Shown here piece after piece: positions 18,848 through 29,795 of a stretch of DNA of 64,000 nt. Numbering within the stretch: the first letter of the stretch is position 1; every line of letters begins with the position of its first letter. The DNA comes from Propionibacterium sp. oral taxon 192 str. F0372 (GTDB lineage: Bacteria > Actinomycetota > Actinomycetes > Propionibacteriales > Propionibacteriaceae). The stretch spans positions 929,013-993,012 of the forward strand of contig NZ_KE340297.1 in the NCBI RefSeq assembly GCF_000413315.1. The letters are read 5' to 3'. The position numbers and the translations under genes are program-made. The notes under the pieces were generated by a model. The model had not been told where the DNA came from. It did not search any database and saw nothing but the letters and a program-made list of their open reading frames with translations.

Positions 18848-19657
18848 ATGATCTCATATCGATCGTTTGCCGTCTGCGCCTGTCTGTGCCTGGTGCTGAG
18901 CGCTTGCGGTCTCGAGTCTCGCCCAGGTGCCGTCGGCCCTCAACAGCCTACATCCAGTTCCCCCTCCGAGGACGTCGCCCAGCCAATGTCACCGGAAAAC
19001 GGCTACCAACGAGTAGAGCTCGGCAAGGAGATAAGCGGTTTCGTACCCACTGATAGCCGGTGGACGGTGCTGACCGAACCGAGACCCTCGGGGCAGGTGG
19101 TGCGGATCCTTGACACCAGTGCGCGCGTGTCGATTCTCCTCCAGGAGACGAGAACCAGCGAGACCGCTGAACAGCTGTGTGGCCGGGCCATTGGCGGTTT
19201 GGTTGCCGGTACCGGAATCACCCCCTCGCCTCATACCACTGGGATCAGCACGCCCAGTGGCGTGCATGCTTTCTCCTGTTCGGCTAACGGTCTTCCCGAC
19301 AATGGCAACGACGCCGAGATCAGCCCTGCAGATTCTGCGACGCCGCAGTCCTCAGCGACGCCGCAGTCTTCAGCGACGCCGCAGTCTTCAGCGACGCCGG
19401 GAGATTCTGCGACGCCGCAGTCCTCGGCGACCCCGGGGGACTCCGCGACACCCTCTGCTGCTTCTTCCCCTGGGCCATCAGCTTCACAGGGCCCCGGCAC
19501 CTTCGATGTGCTAGTTGATGTAGCAATTCGTGCCGCAGACGATGTCGGCTATGTGCAGATCACCCGCATTGATGCAGCAATGACAGGTCAAGAACGTGAA
19601 GCGGTGACCGTTATCTCCCAGGAGATTTTCGCTGAAACCACCACGAATATGCGGTGA
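18848..19657 (+). CDS. Secreted lipoprotein with hexapeptide repeats, unknown function
   Basis: 269 residues. A signal peptide ends in the lipobox LSAC (cysteine near residue 20), so the protein should be lipid-anchored outside the membrane. An N-terminal domain includes two further cysteines. Residues about 163-204 are seven copies of a Ser-Ala-Thr-Pro-x-x hexapeptide, followed by an Ala/Ser/Pro linker and a C-terminal beta-rich stretch. No family recognised. It lies 28 bases before a large membrane protein and probably shares its operon. Confidence 0.75.
   Translation: MISYRSFAVCACLCLVLSACGLESRPGAVGPQQPTSSSPSEDVAQPMSPENGYQRVELGKEISGFVPTDSRWTVLTEPRPSGQVVRILDTSARVSILLQETRTSETAEQLCGRAIGGLVAGTGITPSPHTTGISTPSGVHAFSCSANGLPDNGNDAEISPADSATPQSSATPQSSATPQSSATPGDSATPQSSATPGDSATPSAASSPGPSASQGPGTFDVLVDVAIRAADDVGYVQITRIDAAMTGQEREAVTVISQEIFAETTTNMR
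19334..19459 (+). repeat. 18-bp tandem repeat, seven units, in a lipoprotein gene
   Basis: Seven in-frame 18-bp units encode SATPQS x3, SATPGD, SATPQS, SATPGD and SATPSA. Units differ by few bases, so copy number may vary between strains without shifting frame. The product is a low-complexity, likely extended stalk. Confidence 0.93.
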
Positions 19658-19685
19658 TCGGCGGATTGGTGGTTGACTGATTCCG

Positions 19686-21620
19686 ATGACCGGCGTCGCT
19701 CAGTGGTGGGGACACCTCACCCGTCTGTTCCACCAGACCTTCCGGGTCTGGTGGATGGTGCTGCCCAAGCTCTTGTTCTTTACCTTGGCAGGCTGGCTGT
19801 GCTACGAGATCGGGTTGCTGTCCACCCGTTCCATCCAGGAGACCCACCCGTGGGTCACCATCGTCCTCTTCAGCTTGGGACTAGTCGCTCTACTGGCCTC
19901 AATGATCATGTCGATCCGCATCGCAGGTGAGGCAGCCGGTCTGTGGGAGGTGCTGCCACCGGATGTGGTGCAAATCGGCCGCGACGAACCCCTGACGCGG
20001 GTGGTGAGCATCGCTTTGCTGCCGTTCATCGGTGTCTATTCTGTTTTCGGGGGTATCGATAAGGCGACGAACACCCTTGCCATGGTGGGTTCCGTCGCAT
20101 CGGAAACCTTTGAACAGAGTGCTGCGGCCTGGGTGCTGGCCCCACACACCGCCAAGGACCGGCTGATCGTCGGTGCGGTGATCCTTGGTGCCTATGTGCT
20201 GCGGCGGGTTCTGGAGAAGATCGCCGAGGCCCGGGGCTGGACGGTGTGCGGCATCCTAGGAGCCGCGACCGAAGGCTTCTTCTCGGTGGTTCTGGTCTTC
20301 GGCGGTACACAGATGCTGGGTGATCTGCGCTACTGGCTGATGGACCGGGAGGTGGCTCGCTGGCTCCAAGAAGGCGTCTCGGGAATTCTCCAAGTGCTCG
20401 GAAGAATCCATGACCTCATTCCGCAGACTCTGGAGCAGGGGTGGCATTTTCTCACCGCGACAGCATGGCCACTACTCACCGATGGCATCCTGGCTCCACT
20501 GCTGTGGCTGGCCGCTGCCGGCTTGGTTCACGGCAGCTATACCCTGACCATCAGTGACCTCTGGGACAAGGGACTCCAAGGACCACTGCCCAGCTTTCTG
20601 GGCAGATTCGGGGCACGCGCCGAGAAGCTGGGATCCCGCGGCCTGCACGCATCTGCAGGGTCCAAGGCATTGGTTCTCGAACTCTTCGAGGCCTTCTACG
20701 GGGACCTAGAGGACCGCATCCTGCCGTTCATCCAGTCCTCCCGGCACGTGCTGCGAGTGGGTGCCGGTTTCGTCGGTGCCTATGTGCTGTGCTACTCCTT
20801 GTTCAATCAGGTGGAGACCCTGATCTCAGATCTGATCAAGATGGCGGTGGGCGGCCACGAGTTCATCTGGTGGGTGGAGGCCGCTCCCTTCGTGAAGCTG
20901 GTCTCGCAGACTATCGGCCAACCCTTGGTCATGTGCCTGCTGGCCGTTGCCATGACCGCCACCGTTGTAGAGAATCGCGAGGACCTTGATGACGAGATCG
21001 GCATCGTCGATGACCTTCCCGGTGCCACTCGTCTGGAGCGTCCCGGATGGCGTCACAAGGTGACTGGGGTTGTCACCCTAACTCTGGTGACCGTGCTTTG
21101 TCTCATCACAGCCACATTGGTGGGCAGGTTATCTCCGGCGGGGGACACCGATATGGTCCAAGTCGGGGCCGGTGAGGTCGGTTGGTTCACCAAAGGCCAG
21201 TCCATTCAAGTGGTTGGCTTGGATGCGGCAACCGCCCTGGGCGACAACAACGTCGCGGCGTTGACGACGACGGGGGTATTCGTTACTGCCGACGTGAAAT
21301 TCTCCACGGTGCGCAACGATATGGTGTCCATGACCTGCGTCATGGTCGACGCCGATGGCCACCAGACTCCCTCAGCGAATGGGGAGATCACCACGATGCC
21401 CGATGCCGGTTTCTCGGTGACCGCCCGTTACGTCTACGAGCGCCCCGCCGACCGGTTGGCTGACGCCAGGTTGCAGTGCAATTCCGCTTCTGCCTTCCTC
21501 GACTACCCAGCATCAGCGAGCATCGACTTAGGTATCGACCAGCCGATGGCTGATCGAATGCTCTCCGAGGCTTCCGGCAAGGTTCTCACCATGGAGCGTG
21601 TCGTCAAGGAGGTGTCATGA
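19686..21620 (+). CDS. Large multi-pass membrane protein with extracytoplasmic C-terminal domain
   Basis: 644 residues, not matched to a named family. Hydrophobic segments occur near residues 25-45, 55-75, 110-130, 160-175, 195-215, 260-280, 350-370, 400-420 and 455-475. The last 165 residues form a soluble domain, probably extracytoplasmic, with two to three cysteines and a beta-sandwich-like feel similar to DUF4352 domains; this is inference. Stop overlaps the next gene by four bases (ATGA). Sits in the block inserted between dciA and gyrB. Confidence 0.7.
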   Translation: MTGVAQWWGHLTRLFHQTFRVWWMVLPKLLFFTLAGWLCYEIGLLSTRSIQETHPWVTIVLFSLGLVALLASMIMSIRIAGEAAGLWEVLPPDVVQIGRDEPLTRVVSIALLPFIGVYSVFGGIDKATNTLAMVGSVASETFEQSAAAWVLAPHTAKDRLIVGAVILGAYVLRRVLEKIAEARGWTVCGILGAATEGFFSVVLVFGGTQMLGDLRYWLMDREVARWLQEGVSGILQVLGRIHDLIPQTLEQGWHFLTATAWPLLTDGILAPLLWLAAAGLVHGSYTLTISDLWDKGLQGPLPSFLGRFGARAEKLGSRGLHASAGSKALVLELFEAFYGDLEDRILPFIQSSRHVLRVGAGFVGAYVLCYSLFNQVETLISDLIKMAVGGHEFIWWVEAAPFVKLVSQTIGQPLVMCLLAVAMTATVVENREDLDDEIGIVDDLPGATRLERPGWRHKVTGVVTLTLVTVLCLITATLVGRLSPAGDTDMVQVGAGEVGWFTKGQSIQVVGLDAATALGDNNVAALTTTGVFVTADVKFSTVRNDMVSMTCVMVDADGHQTPSANGEITTMPDAGFSVTARYVYERPADRLADARLQCNSASAFLDYPASASIDLGIDQPMADRMLSEASGKVLTMERVVKEVS

Positions 21621-22204
21621 GCCAATCGGCGTCGCCTTTGTCCGGGGAAGTATCCAGCGGGTCTCTTCGCCACAGGGGACGGTGGTGGGTGGCAGCCGTG
21701 GTACTCCTGGCCATCTGCATCGCGGTTCTCCTGTGGTTTGGCCGGGTGGTGCTCATTGCGCCGCGGATCATGGATCCCGGCGAATCTTGGACCGACCAAT
21801 GGGGAACGACCTACACGGTCGTCAGTAGGGAGACGCTGGACCGGGTCGGCAACAAGGCTCCCCAGCAGGGGGCGGTCTTCATCCGCTGTGTTGTGCAGAT
21901 CGACAACTACAGCATCGGATATGACGTGGGCGAAGCGGCGCCGAGTTCTCTCGACACCAGTTCCGTTCCGCGCTCGGCGAGCAGTTTCGATCTGGTGGGT
22001 GACCAAGGCCAGTACTGGACCAGGGCCAATCTTGACTATCCACCTGGCGAGAAGTACCTGGCAGACATCAGCAAACGGCCCTTGCTGCGTAGTCAACAGG
22101 TAGTTACTTATTTTGAGGTGCCAGCCGACCAGGTGGATCAGATCGTGGGGCTGGTGGATCGGGGAGACCGTCGAACTCCTTATCGGTTCCCTGTCATCCG
22201 GTGA
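21617..22204 (+). CDS. Single-pass membrane protein with DUF4352-like domain
   Basis: 195 residues: a short basic cytoplasmic N-terminus, one membrane helix (WVAAVVLLAICIAVLLWFG) near residues 25-43, then a soluble domain. Its layout (PGESWTDQWGTTYTV, central FIRCVVQIDN, late FEVPADQVDQIVGLV) resembles the beta-sandwich DUF4352 fold. Family assignment is inference. Translationally coupled to the upstream membrane protein. Confidence 0.65.
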   Translation: MSQSASPLSGEVSSGSLRHRGRWWVAAVVLLAICIAVLLWFGRVVLIAPRIMDPGESWTDQWGTTYTVVSRETLDRVGNKAPQQGAVFIRCVVQIDNYSIGYDVGEAAPSSLDTSSVPRSASSFDLVGDQGQYWTRANLDYPPGEKYLADISKRPLLRSQQVVTYFEVPADQVDQIVGLVDRGDRRTPYRFPVIR

Positions 22205-22209
22205 CTGGG

Positions 22210-22968
22210 TCAGCTCATGACGATCGGCAGCTTTACCCGGTGGCCTGATCGCGCAATACCCCAGATCTGAGAGCTCTCATCGCCGCTGGAGGTTGCGTGG
22301 GCATCCGTCAGTTGCAGGTCGTAGAACACCATCACCGCTTGGGTGGGGTTAGTTGGGGCCGATTCTGGCATCGGGAAATCGAACACGCAGTCGATGGCTT
22401 CCATGTCCGGGGCCAGCTGCTTGCGAACTAACGAAAATGCGGTGGGATCGTTATCAAGGATGAGCAGCGGATCTTGGGTGCTGATGAACGGCTCGTTGGT
22501 GTCCGGATCGCGCACCCCTAGGAACGCTGCCTTGGTCGCTGCTCGTTGCCACCCCCCCGAGGGGGAATCAAGATCGTAACGGCAGGTGCCGCGTACCAAC
22601 CACTTGGTGCGGGTCCGTGAGGTGTCGACCTCAGTGTGGTCGAGGGTAAAACTAACCGGGCCCACGGAGAACTGCTGGCCGGGGGCGACGTCGTCTAGAT
22701 CGTTTCGGGTCTTGAACCCACCCATGGCCCAGATGGCCACGCACAGTGCCGCGAAACAGCCCACCATGCTGGTGAGCACCTTCACTGCGGTGGGAATGTG
22801 GCGACGCACTCGGGCAGCAGCCTGGTGTATCTCTGGGTCGAAGGACATCTCGGCGTCGGGCAGCGAGTGGTCAAAGCGAAGATTTCCCTCGTCAAGTGCC
22901 CTTTTGGGAAGGCTGGCGGGGGGACCCGGTCTAGTGAACCGTTGCCGGGGGTCGGTTGTTCCGGTCAT
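22210..22968 (-). CDS. Single-pass membrane protein with extracytoplasmic domain, unknown function
   Basis: 252 residues. About 60 cytoplasmic residues, a membrane helix (VLTSMVGCFAALCVAIWAMGG) near residues 63-83, then a domain starting APGQQFSVGPVSFTLDHTEV, again like DUF4352-type sandwiches. It converges on the previous gene with a 5-base gap, so the two facing genes encode similarly built proteins. Cysteines in RGTCRY and AIDCVF could form a disulfide. Confidence 0.65.
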   Translation of the reverse strand: MTGTTDPRQRFTRPGPPASLPKRALDEGNLRFDHSLPDAEMSFDPEIHQAAARVRRHIPTAVKVLTSMVGCFAALCVAIWAMGGFKTRNDLDDVAPGQQFSVGPVSFTLDHTEVDTSRTRTKWLVRGTCRYDLDSPSGGWQRAATKAAFLGVRDPDTNEPFISTQDPLLILDNDPTAFSLVRKQLAPDMEAIDCVFDFPMPESAPTNPTQAVMVFYDLQLTDAHATSSGDESSQIWGIARSGHRVKLPIVMS

Positions 22969-23255
22969 GGCCGCATTCTAGGCCAGCGCAGGCCCGTACC
23001 CCATGCACCCGGCGACCGTTGTTCGCATCGAGACCCCGGCGTGTACTGGGGGGCGTGGAAGCCCCCAAAGGCCGCCAGAATCGCGCCCAGCCCCAGATTC
23101 TGCGATGATCATTTCCACAGGGTGCCGCAGAAATGGGCGCGAAGCCTCCTGGCTGGTAGAATTCTGGATTCGGGGCGTGTGTCATCTCACCACGTTCCCC
23201 CAGGCATCGGAGACCAACCGGGCCCGGGTTCTCGGACACCAAGGAGCTGGCGCTG

Positions 23256-25298
23256 GTGAGTGACGCAGAAGATTTCGAGACCGATGGGGGCGTCGAACCT
23301 GGAACCTCCGAGCCCGACATCGAACTCTCCGACGAAGCAGCGGACCTGACCACCGAGGGGGAGTACGGCGCATCCCAGATCCAGGTCCTGGAGGGCCTCG
23401 AAGCGGTGCGCAAACGCCCCGGAATGTACATCGGCTCCACTGGTGAGCGGGGTCTGCATCATCTGGTCTACGAGATCGTCGACAATTCTGTCGACGAGGC
23501 GCTGGCCGGCCACTGCGACACCATCTCGGTTGAACTGCTGGACAATGGCGGGTGCCGGGTCACCGACAATGGCCGGGGAATCCCGGTGGCGGTGCACCCG
23601 GTGGAGGGGATTTCCACCTTGACCGTGGTGCTCACCGTGCTGCACGCCGGCGGTAAATTCGGCAACGGCGGTTACAAGGTTTCCGGCGGCCTGCATGGCG
23701 TCGGATCCTCCGTCGTCAACGCCCTATCCGAGCATATGACTGCCCAGGTGCATCGCGACGGGGCAATCTGGGAACAGTCCTTCGACCTGGGTGTTCCCCG
23801 CCGCGAGGTGACTCAGGTGGGCACCACCACCGAGACCGGCACCACGATCACCTTCTATCCCTCGGCGGAGATCTTCGAAACCACGGACTTCTCCTACGAG
23901 ACCCTCTCGGCCCGGTTCCGCGAGATGTGCTTCCTCAACAAGGGGCTGCGGATCACCATCACCGACCTGCGGGCAGGTCACGTGGACGAGGACGGCAACC
24001 CAGTCCGGGAATCCTTCTTCTTCGAGAACGGCCTCGTCGACTACGTGAAATACCTGCAAGGCAATCGCGAGCCGTTGAGTTCGGTCATCGACGTCGAGGC
24101 CCATTCCACTGAACTGGCGATGGGTGTGGAGTTGGCCATGCAGTGGAACATGGGTTACGGAACCTCGCTGCACACCTTCGCCAACACCATCAACACCCAC
24201 GAAGGCGGCACCCACGAGGAGGGTCTGCGGGCCGCGCTGACCACCACCATCAACAAATGGGGCGAGGCCTGGGGGCTGATCCGCAAGCGCGAGGACCGCG
24301 TCTCCAATGAAGACATCCGCGAAGGTCTCACCGCGATCTTGTCGGTGAAGATCTCTGAGCCTCAGTTCGAGGGCCAGACCAAGACCAAGCTGGGCAACAC
24401 CGAGGCCCGGTCCTTCGTCCAGAAGGTGGTCAACGACCGCTTGGGTGATTGGCTGGAGCGCAACCCGAACGAGGGCAAGGAGATCATCCGTAAGTCGATG
24501 GCTGCAGCCTCGGCTCGGATCGCAGCCCGTAAGGCCCGCGAGGCTGCCCGCAACCGCAAAGGTTTGCTGGGTTCGGGCGGGCTCCCCGGCAAGCTTGCCG
24601 ATTGTTCCTCCAACAATCCGGAGGAATGCGAGGTATTCATCGTCGAGGGTGACTCTGCTGGTGGCTCCGCCAAGGGTGGGCGCAACCCGCGCACCCAGGC
24701 GATCCTCCCGCTGCGCGGCAAGATCCTCAATGTCGAGAAGGCGCGGATTGACCGCATCTGGGCGAACAAGGAAGTCGAGGCGATCATCACCGCTCTGGGC
24801 ACCGGTGTGCACGACGATTTTGACATCGCCAAGCTGCGCTACCACAAGATCATCTTGATGGCCGATGCCGATGTTGATGGTTCCCACATCCGTACCCTGC
24901 TGCTCACTCTTCTATTCCGCTTTGTCAAACCGCTGATCGACGAGGGCCACGTCTACCTGGCCCAGCCGCCATTATTCCGGCTGCGCTGGACGAACGCCCC
25001 GCACGAACTCGCCTACTCCGATTCAGAGCGTGATGCCCTGTGGGAGCTTGGTCTGAAGGCTGGCAAGAAGCTGCCGAATATCAACCCGATCCAGCGCTAC
25101 AAGGGTCTGGGCGAAATGGATGCCTCCGATCTGTGGGAGACAACCATGGATCCGGACGGTCGCATCCTGTTGCAGGTGACCCTTGAGGATGCCGCCCAGG
25201 CCGACCAGGCCTTTTCGATCCTGATGGGTGAGGACGTCGAGGAACGGCGAAACTTCATCCAGCGCAACGCCAAGGACGTTCGTTTCCTGGACATCTGA
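23256..25298 (+). CDS. gyrB: DNA gyrase subunit B
   Basis: ATPase subunit of type II topoisomerase that introduces negative supercoils. GHKL ATP-site motifs [13 protein letters not shown] and [10 protein letters not shown] are intact, as are the TOPRIM motifs [13 protein letters not shown] and [17 protein letters not shown] 23256 lies 9 bases after AAGGAG. 680 residues, with an acidic N-terminal extension of about 30 residues before the [20 protein letters not shown] core. Confidence 0.97.
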   Translation: MSDAEDFETDGGVEPGTSEPDIELSDEAADLTTEGEYGASQIQVLEGLEAVRKRPGMYIGSTGERGLHHLVYEIVDNSVDEALAGHCDTISVELLDNGGCRVTDNGRGIPVAVHPVEGISTLTVVLTVLHAGGKFGNGGYKVSGGLHGVGSSVVNALSEHMTAQVHRDGAIWEQSFDLGVPRREVTQVGTTTETGTTITFYPSAEIFETTDFSYETLSARFREMCFLNKGLRITITDLRAGHVDEDGNPVRESFFFENGLVDYVKYLQGNREPLSSVIDVEAHSTELAMGVELAMQWNMGYGTSLHTFANTINTHEGGTHEEGLRAALTTTINKWGEAWGLIRKREDRVSNEDIREGLTAILSVKISEPQFEGQTKTKLGNTEARSFVQKVVNDRLGDWLERNPNEGKEIIRKSMAAASARIAARKAREAARNRKGLLGSGGLPGKLADCSSNNPEECEVFIVEGDSAGGSAKGGRNPRTQAILPLRGKILNVEKARIDRIWANKEVEAIITALGTGVHDDFDIAKLRYHKIILMADADVDGSHIRTLLLTLLFRFVKPLIDEGHVYLAQPPLFRLRWTNAPHELAYSDSERDALWELGLKAGKKLPNINPIQRYKGLGEMDASDLWETTMDPDGRILLQVTLEDAAQADQAFSILMGEDVEERRNFIQRNAKDVRFLDI

Positions 25299-25351
25299 TC
25301 CCGGTCTCCGGAACTGGAGCGGGCCCGCCCGCACCGACAAGGAATGAGTAG

Positions 25352-28057
25352 ATGACTGAAACTCCGCAAGGACCCACCGGACCTGACGACAACGACTCCC
25401 TCGACGACGCCATCCTTGGCGGCGGTGAGCAGCGCTCCAGCGGTAATCGCCTCGACGCCACCAATGCGGCGGCTGACGAGAACACTATCGCTGAACCACG
25501 TAAGGGCATCGTCCAGCAGATCGACCTGAAGCAGGAGATCCAGTCGTCGTACCTCGAATACGCGATGTCGGTGATCGTCGGGCGGGCCCTGCCAGACGTG
25601 CGCGACGGCCTCAAACCGGTGCATCGCCGGGTGATCTATGCCATGTACGACGGCGGCTACCGGCCAGACCGCGGCTGGAACAAATGTTCCCGCGTCGTCG
25701 GTGAGGTGATGGGTCTGTACCATCCCCACGGCGACTCCGCGATCTACGACACCTTGGTGCGGCTGGCCCAGCCGTGGGTGATGCGTGCACCATTGGTGGC
25801 TGGTCAGGGCAATTTCGGTTCGGCGGGCAACGATCCCGCTGCCGCTATGCGTTACACCGAGTGCAAGATGGCGCCGATGGCCATGGAGATGGTCCGCGAC
25901 ATCAACGAGAACACCGTCGACTTCCAGCCCAACTACGACGGCCGGGAGACCGAACCGGTGGTGCTGCCTGCTCGCTTTCCGAATCTGCTGGTCAACGGCT
26001 CCTCGGGTATCGCGGTTGGGATGGCCACGAATATTCCTACCCATAACCTGCGCGAGGTCAACGACGCAGTGCAATGGGCGCTGGCGAATCCGGAAGCCAC
26101 CAGCGAGGAACTATTGGAGGCCTCAATCGCCCGGATCAAGGGTCCCGATTTCCCGACCGGGGCGCTGATTATTGGACGTCAGGGCATTGAGGACGCCTAC
26201 CGCACCGGGCGTGGTTCGGTCACCATGCGTGCGGTGATCAACGTCGAGGAGGAGAAAAACGGCCGAACGTCGCTGGTGGTCACCGAGCTGCCCTATATGT
26301 GCAACCCGGACAACCTGGCCCAGAAGATTGCCGACTTGGTGAACTCTGGGAAACTCACCGGCATCGCCGACATCCGCGACGACTCTTCGGCCCGCACCGG
26401 CCAGCGGTTGGTCATCGTCCTCAAGCGTGACGCGCAGCCGCGTGTGGTGATGAACAACCTGTACAAGCACACCCAGCTGCAGGACAATTTCGGCTGCAAT
26501 ATGCTCGCCCTGGTCGACGATGTGCCGCGCACCCTGCGTCTGGACCAGTTCATCTCGAATTGGGTGAATCACCAGGTCGAGGTCATCCGTCGCCGTACCC
26601 AGTACCGGCTGGCCGAGGCTGAGAAGGCCGCGCACATCTACCGTGGCTTGGTCAAGGCCTTGGACATGCTCGACGAGGTCATCGCGTTGATCCGTCGCTC
26701 GCCGAACTCGGAGGCCGCGAATCTGGGATTGCAGGAGCTGCTGGGCATCGACGAGGTGCAGGCCCAGGCCATCTTGGATATGCAGCTGCGTCGTCTGGCC
26801 GCCCTGGAGCGCCAGAAGATCATCGACCGGCTCGCCGAGCTTGAGGCGTTGATCGCCGATCTGAACGACATCCTGGCCAAACCTGCCCGGCAGCGGGAGA
26901 TTATCTCCAGTGAGTTGAACGAGATCGTTGACAAATACGGCGACGAGCGGCGTACCCGGATCATGCATGCCGACGGGGACCTATCCGATGAGGACTTGGT
27001 GCCGAATGAGGAGTGCGTCATCACCTTGACTCGCGGTGGCTATATCAAGCGCACTCGCATCGATCAGTATCGCGTGCAAAAACGCGGCGGCAAGGGGGTT
27101 CGTGGTGCATCGTTGCGTTCGGAGGATGAGGTAGACGCGGTGTTCACCGCGATGAGCCACGACTGGCTGGTGTTGTTCACCAACCTGGGTCGGGCCTACC
27201 GGATCAAGGCCTGGCACCTGCCCGAGGGCGGTCGTGATGCCAAGGGCGGGCATGTCGCCGGATTGTTGTCCTTCCTGCCCGATGAGCAGATCGCCCAAGG
27301 CATCGTGCTGTCCGGCTACGACCAGGCCGAATACCTGCTGCTTGCCACCCGCAAGGGGCTGATCAAGAAGACTGCCCTAAGTGCCTACGATTCCTCGCGG
27401 GCTGCGGGGCTCATCGCGGTGAGCTTCCGCGATGAGAACGACGAGCTGATCGGTGCGGAGTTGTGCAACCGTGATGACGATGTGTTGCTCATCTCCCGCA
27501 AGGGCCAGGGCATCAGGTTCAACGCATCCGACGACCAGGTGCGCCCGATGGGTCGCACTACATCGGGTGTTACCGGGATGAGATTCCGTGATGGCGACGA
27601 ATTGTTGTCGATGTCGATCATCCCGAACACTGCGGATGAGGATGAGTCCTTCGTGTTCACCGTGACTGACGAGGGATATGCCAAGCGCACCCCGGTTGCC
27701 GACTACCGGTTGCAGAATCGGGGTGGTCTGGGTATTCGTGCCATGAGATTGAAGGATGACCGGGGCGGGCTAGTGTCTGCCATGGTTGTGGCTGCCGACG
27801 ATGAGGTGATCTCCTTCAAGGCTTCCGGCCAGGTGATTCGTTCCTCGGTTGCCGATGTAAGCCCCACCGGACGCGACACCATGGGTGTGAAATTTGTCGG
27901 TCTCCGGGGCAACGACACGGTGGTTGCTGTCACACGCAACCCGGAGCGTCCCGAGCTGGAAGATGCTGAAACCGGGACAGATGATGCGCCAGCGGCCGGT
28001 GATGCGGTTACGCTTGGGAACGACCAGCAAGCCGAGGAGACCTCCAGCGATGACTGA
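25352..28057 (+). CDS. gyrA: DNA gyrase subunit A
   Basis: Breakage-rejoining subunit. 901 residues with a roughly 55-residue acidic N-terminal extension before [20 protein letters not shown]. The quinolone-resistance region reads [15 protein letters not shown], so the positions equivalent to E. coli Ser83 and Asp87 are unmutated. Catalytic tyrosine lies in [11 protein letters not shown]. The C-terminal wrapping domain contains the GyrA box QKRGGKG. Overlaps the next gene by eight bases. Confidence 0.97.
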   Translation: MTETPQGPTGPDDNDSLDDAILGGGEQRSSGNRLDATNAAADENTIAEPRKGIVQQIDLKQEIQSSYLEYAMSVIVGRALPDVRDGLKPVHRRVIYAMYDGGYRPDRGWNKCSRVVGEVMGLYHPHGDSAIYDTLVRLAQPWVMRAPLVAGQGNFGSAGNDPAAAMRYTECKMAPMAMEMVRDINENTVDFQPNYDGRETEPVVLPARFPNLLVNGSSGIAVGMATNIPTHNLREVNDAVQWALANPEATSEELLEASIARIKGPDFPTGALIIGRQGIEDAYRTGRGSVTMRAVINVEEEKNGRTSLVVTELPYMCNPDNLAQKIADLVNSGKLTGIADIRDDSSARTGQRLVIVLKRDAQPRVVMNNLYKHTQLQDNFGCNMLALVDDVPRTLRLDQFISNWVNHQVEVIRRRTQYRLAEAEKAAHIYRGLVKALDMLDEVIALIRRSPNSEAANLGLQELLGIDEVQAQAILDMQLRRLAALERQKIIDRLAELEALIADLNDILAKPARQREIISSELNEIVDKYGDERRTRIMHADGDLSDEDLVPNEECVITLTRGGYIKRTRIDQYRVQKRGGKGVRGASLRSEDEVDAVFTAMSHDWLVLFTNLGRAYRIKAWHLPEGGRDAKGGHVAGLLSFLPDEQIAQGIVLSGYDQAEYLLLATRKGLIKKTALSAYDSSRAAGLIAVSFRDENDELIGAELCNRDDDVLLISRKGQGIRFNASDDQVRPMGRTTSGVTGMRFRDGDELLSMSIIPNTADEDESFVFTVTDEGYAKRTPVADYRLQNRGGLGIRAMRLKDDRGGLVSAMVVAADDEVISFKASGQVIRSSVADVSPTGRDTMGVKFVGLRGNDTVVAVTRNPERPELEDAETGTDDAPAAGDAVTLGNDQQAEETSSDD

Positions 28058-28556
28058 TAACCGGTCGAAGAAGCCCGCCGTGGCCCAGGACAAGAGACCC
28101 GCTGCGGCGAGCTCGACGGTGACCGCTGAATCCAGCCGGGATCGCACCGGCAAGGTTCGCAGCACTTCGCAGGGCAACCTGCGCCCGGCCCGCAAGGCGA
28201 GGTTGCGCATTGCCCGCATCGACCCGTGGTCGGTGATGAAGACCGCGATGATGTTATCCATAGCTTTGGGCATCGTGACCGTTGTCGCAGTGCTCGTGGT
28301 GTGGTCGATCATCGAGGCTTCGGGGGCGATGAACCTGTTGCAGGAGACCATGAACGCAGTCATCGGCAATCCCGATGGTTCGGGGAATGTGGAGATCTCC
28401 AACTACATCGACCGCTGGCGGGTGCTCGGCTACTCGATGGTCGTCTCGGTGGTCAATGTGGTGCTGATGACTGCGATCTCCACCTTGATGGCCTTCTTGT
28501 ACAACCTGACCTCCTCGATCTTGGGTGGCCTGGAGATCACTCTCGCAGAGGACTGA
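28050..28556 (+). CDS. DUF3566 membrane protein
   Basis: 168 residues. The basic N-terminal half is disordered; two membrane segments follow ([19 protein letters not shown] and [20 protein letters not shown]). DUF3566 proteins downstream of gyrA are a common actinobacterial arrangement; their function is not established. ATG 28050 lies inside the end of gyrA, behind GAGGAGA. Confidence 0.85.
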   Translation: MTDNRSKKPAVAQDKRPAAASSTVTAESSRDRTGKVRSTSQGNLRPARKARLRIARIDPWSVMKTAMMLSIALGIVTVVAVLVVWSIIEASGAMNLLQETMNAVIGNPDGSGNVEISNYIDRWRVLGYSMVVSVVNVVLMTAISTLMAFLYNLTSSILGGLEITLAED

Positions 28557-28566
28557 CAAGTCACAT

Positions 28567-28611
28567 CACCGGGGTGGGTGCCGGGGGATCGGCCCCACCC
28601 CTTGGTGTTTT
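28567..28611 (+). terminator. Rho-independent terminator of the gyrBA operon
   Basis: GC-rich hairpin formed by CACCGGGGTGGG and CCCCACCCCTTGGTG with small bulges, followed by TTTTC. Confidence 0.75.
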
Positions 28612-28672
28612 CTGGTCGTGAAACCCTTGTGACAAGGTAAGTTGATGCTCTTGGCTGGGGGATGATGATGAT

Positions 28673-28701
28673 TTGTCGAAGTAGGCCGGATGGGGTAACG
28701 T
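28673..28701 (+). promoter_or_regulatory. Candidate promoter of tRNA-Ile
   Basis: TTGTCG and TAACGT separated by 17 bases, placing a start site about 25 bases before the mature tRNA. Match to the sigma-70 consensus is moderate. Confidence 0.4.
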
Positions 28702-28734
28702 AACTCGTCGTCGCCGGTGCTCCGGTGATGGTGC

Positions 28735-28811
28735 GGGCCTATAGCTCAGTCGGTTAGAGCGCTTCCCTGATAAGGAAGAGGTCACTGGTTCAAGTCCAGT
28801 TAGGCCCACCA
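28735..28811 (+). tRNA. tRNA-Ile (anticodon GAT)
   Basis: Complete cloverleaf of 77 bases including an encoded CCA. Acceptor arms GGGCCTA / TAGGCCC pair perfectly, the anticodon loop CTGATAA sits on a CTTCC/GGAAG stem, and the T-arm has GGTTCAAGTCC. An accessory zone begins directly after it. Confidence 0.97.
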
Positions 28812-29037
28812 CCTCGTGGGGTCGTTTTTTACCGGTCCACTACTTATTTCATCGTTCTGCCGGGAGTGAGGCGGGGTTCTGAGCTGGGTTGTGCCCGGTT
28901 CGCACTCAGAACATGACATACAGCTCTTCGCTGAGCTTTTACCGCTCTGATTACCCGATGGCTGAGAGCAGGACGGTAGACAGGCAAGCAGCGGCATAGG
29001 CCATCATCACTCTCCCGTGCCTTGCATAATTAATGTT

Positions 29038-29582
29038 ATGAAGGTGAGGTTCACGCAGGCGGCTCGCAAGCGCTGCAAACGGCGTGCGCATGCACGTCAC
29101 GTGCTCGCCACGGCGATTCCGGTTTCCATCGAGACGAGCAAGGGCGAACCTGGCTGGCTGTACTTCGGCGTCGATGATCGTGATACTGAACTCGAAATAG
29201 TGGCGGTTGAAGGCGCTGATGGTTGTCTGCTTGTCGTTCACGTGATGCGATCGCGCTCAGAAGGAGTTGACAAGAAGCGCACCCCACCGAGGATCACCAC
29301 CGACACACCCATTAGCCCCGATGTCAATCTGGCCACCGAGGAGGTGCTGCTACCCAACGGCCGTCGCTTGACCCAGGAAGTGGTGGATGAACTGGTTGAG
29401 GCCGCCCATGCGACCCCTGGGAGGCCTTTATTGACCGCGCCCGGTACGCATTCGCTGTAGGTTACCGTCCGGCTGTCGGCCGAACTCGTCACTAGGTTGC
29501 GTGCTGAAGCAGCTCTGAATACACCGGGCTGCGTCGCTCGGACATCATCCGGGAAACGTTGATGGATCGGCTTGCTGGCTGA
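29038..29582 (+). pseudogene. Decayed type II toxin-antitoxin pair, partly fused
   Basis: The first half (MKVRFTQAARKRCKRRAHAR... to about VVHVM) looks like a small basic BrnT/DUF4258-like toxin. It runs without a stop into an antitoxin-like part (LLPNGRRLTQEVVDELVEAA). That part is cut by TAG at 29458-29460, continues in the same frame as VTVRLSAELVTRLRAEAAL, then needs a frame change to finish as RRSDIIRETLMDRLAG before TGA 29582. The last two pieces form a ribbon-helix-helix-like domain. The family names are inference; the stop and frame change are visible. Confidence 0.65.
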
Positions 29583-29795
29583 CACCCACTCATGCTGCAC
29601 TCCTCAAGATTTTTCCGTTCACGCCCAGCTTTGCTAGCGAGAGCTTGGGCAGTCGTGAGAGTTCTGGGACAGTCCTGGTACCGAGTCGCAAGATCTTGAC
29701 GATCACCGGTAGTAGCGCTGCGATACGCTTTCGTCGTGTTGCACTGGGGCGGCGCCGTCTGCAAAGGGCTGTCTCCTGGACGCGAAGGAAGAACC

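Noticed and set aside
19231..19500. 89-codon minus-strand frame with repeated GVAED units opposite the lipoprotein
   Set aside because: It is the antisense shadow of the 18-bp repeat array.
28735..28811. tRNA-Ile as an integration site of a mobile element
   Set aside because: The following zone looks accessory, but no integrase and no repeated 3' tRNA fragment was found downstream.
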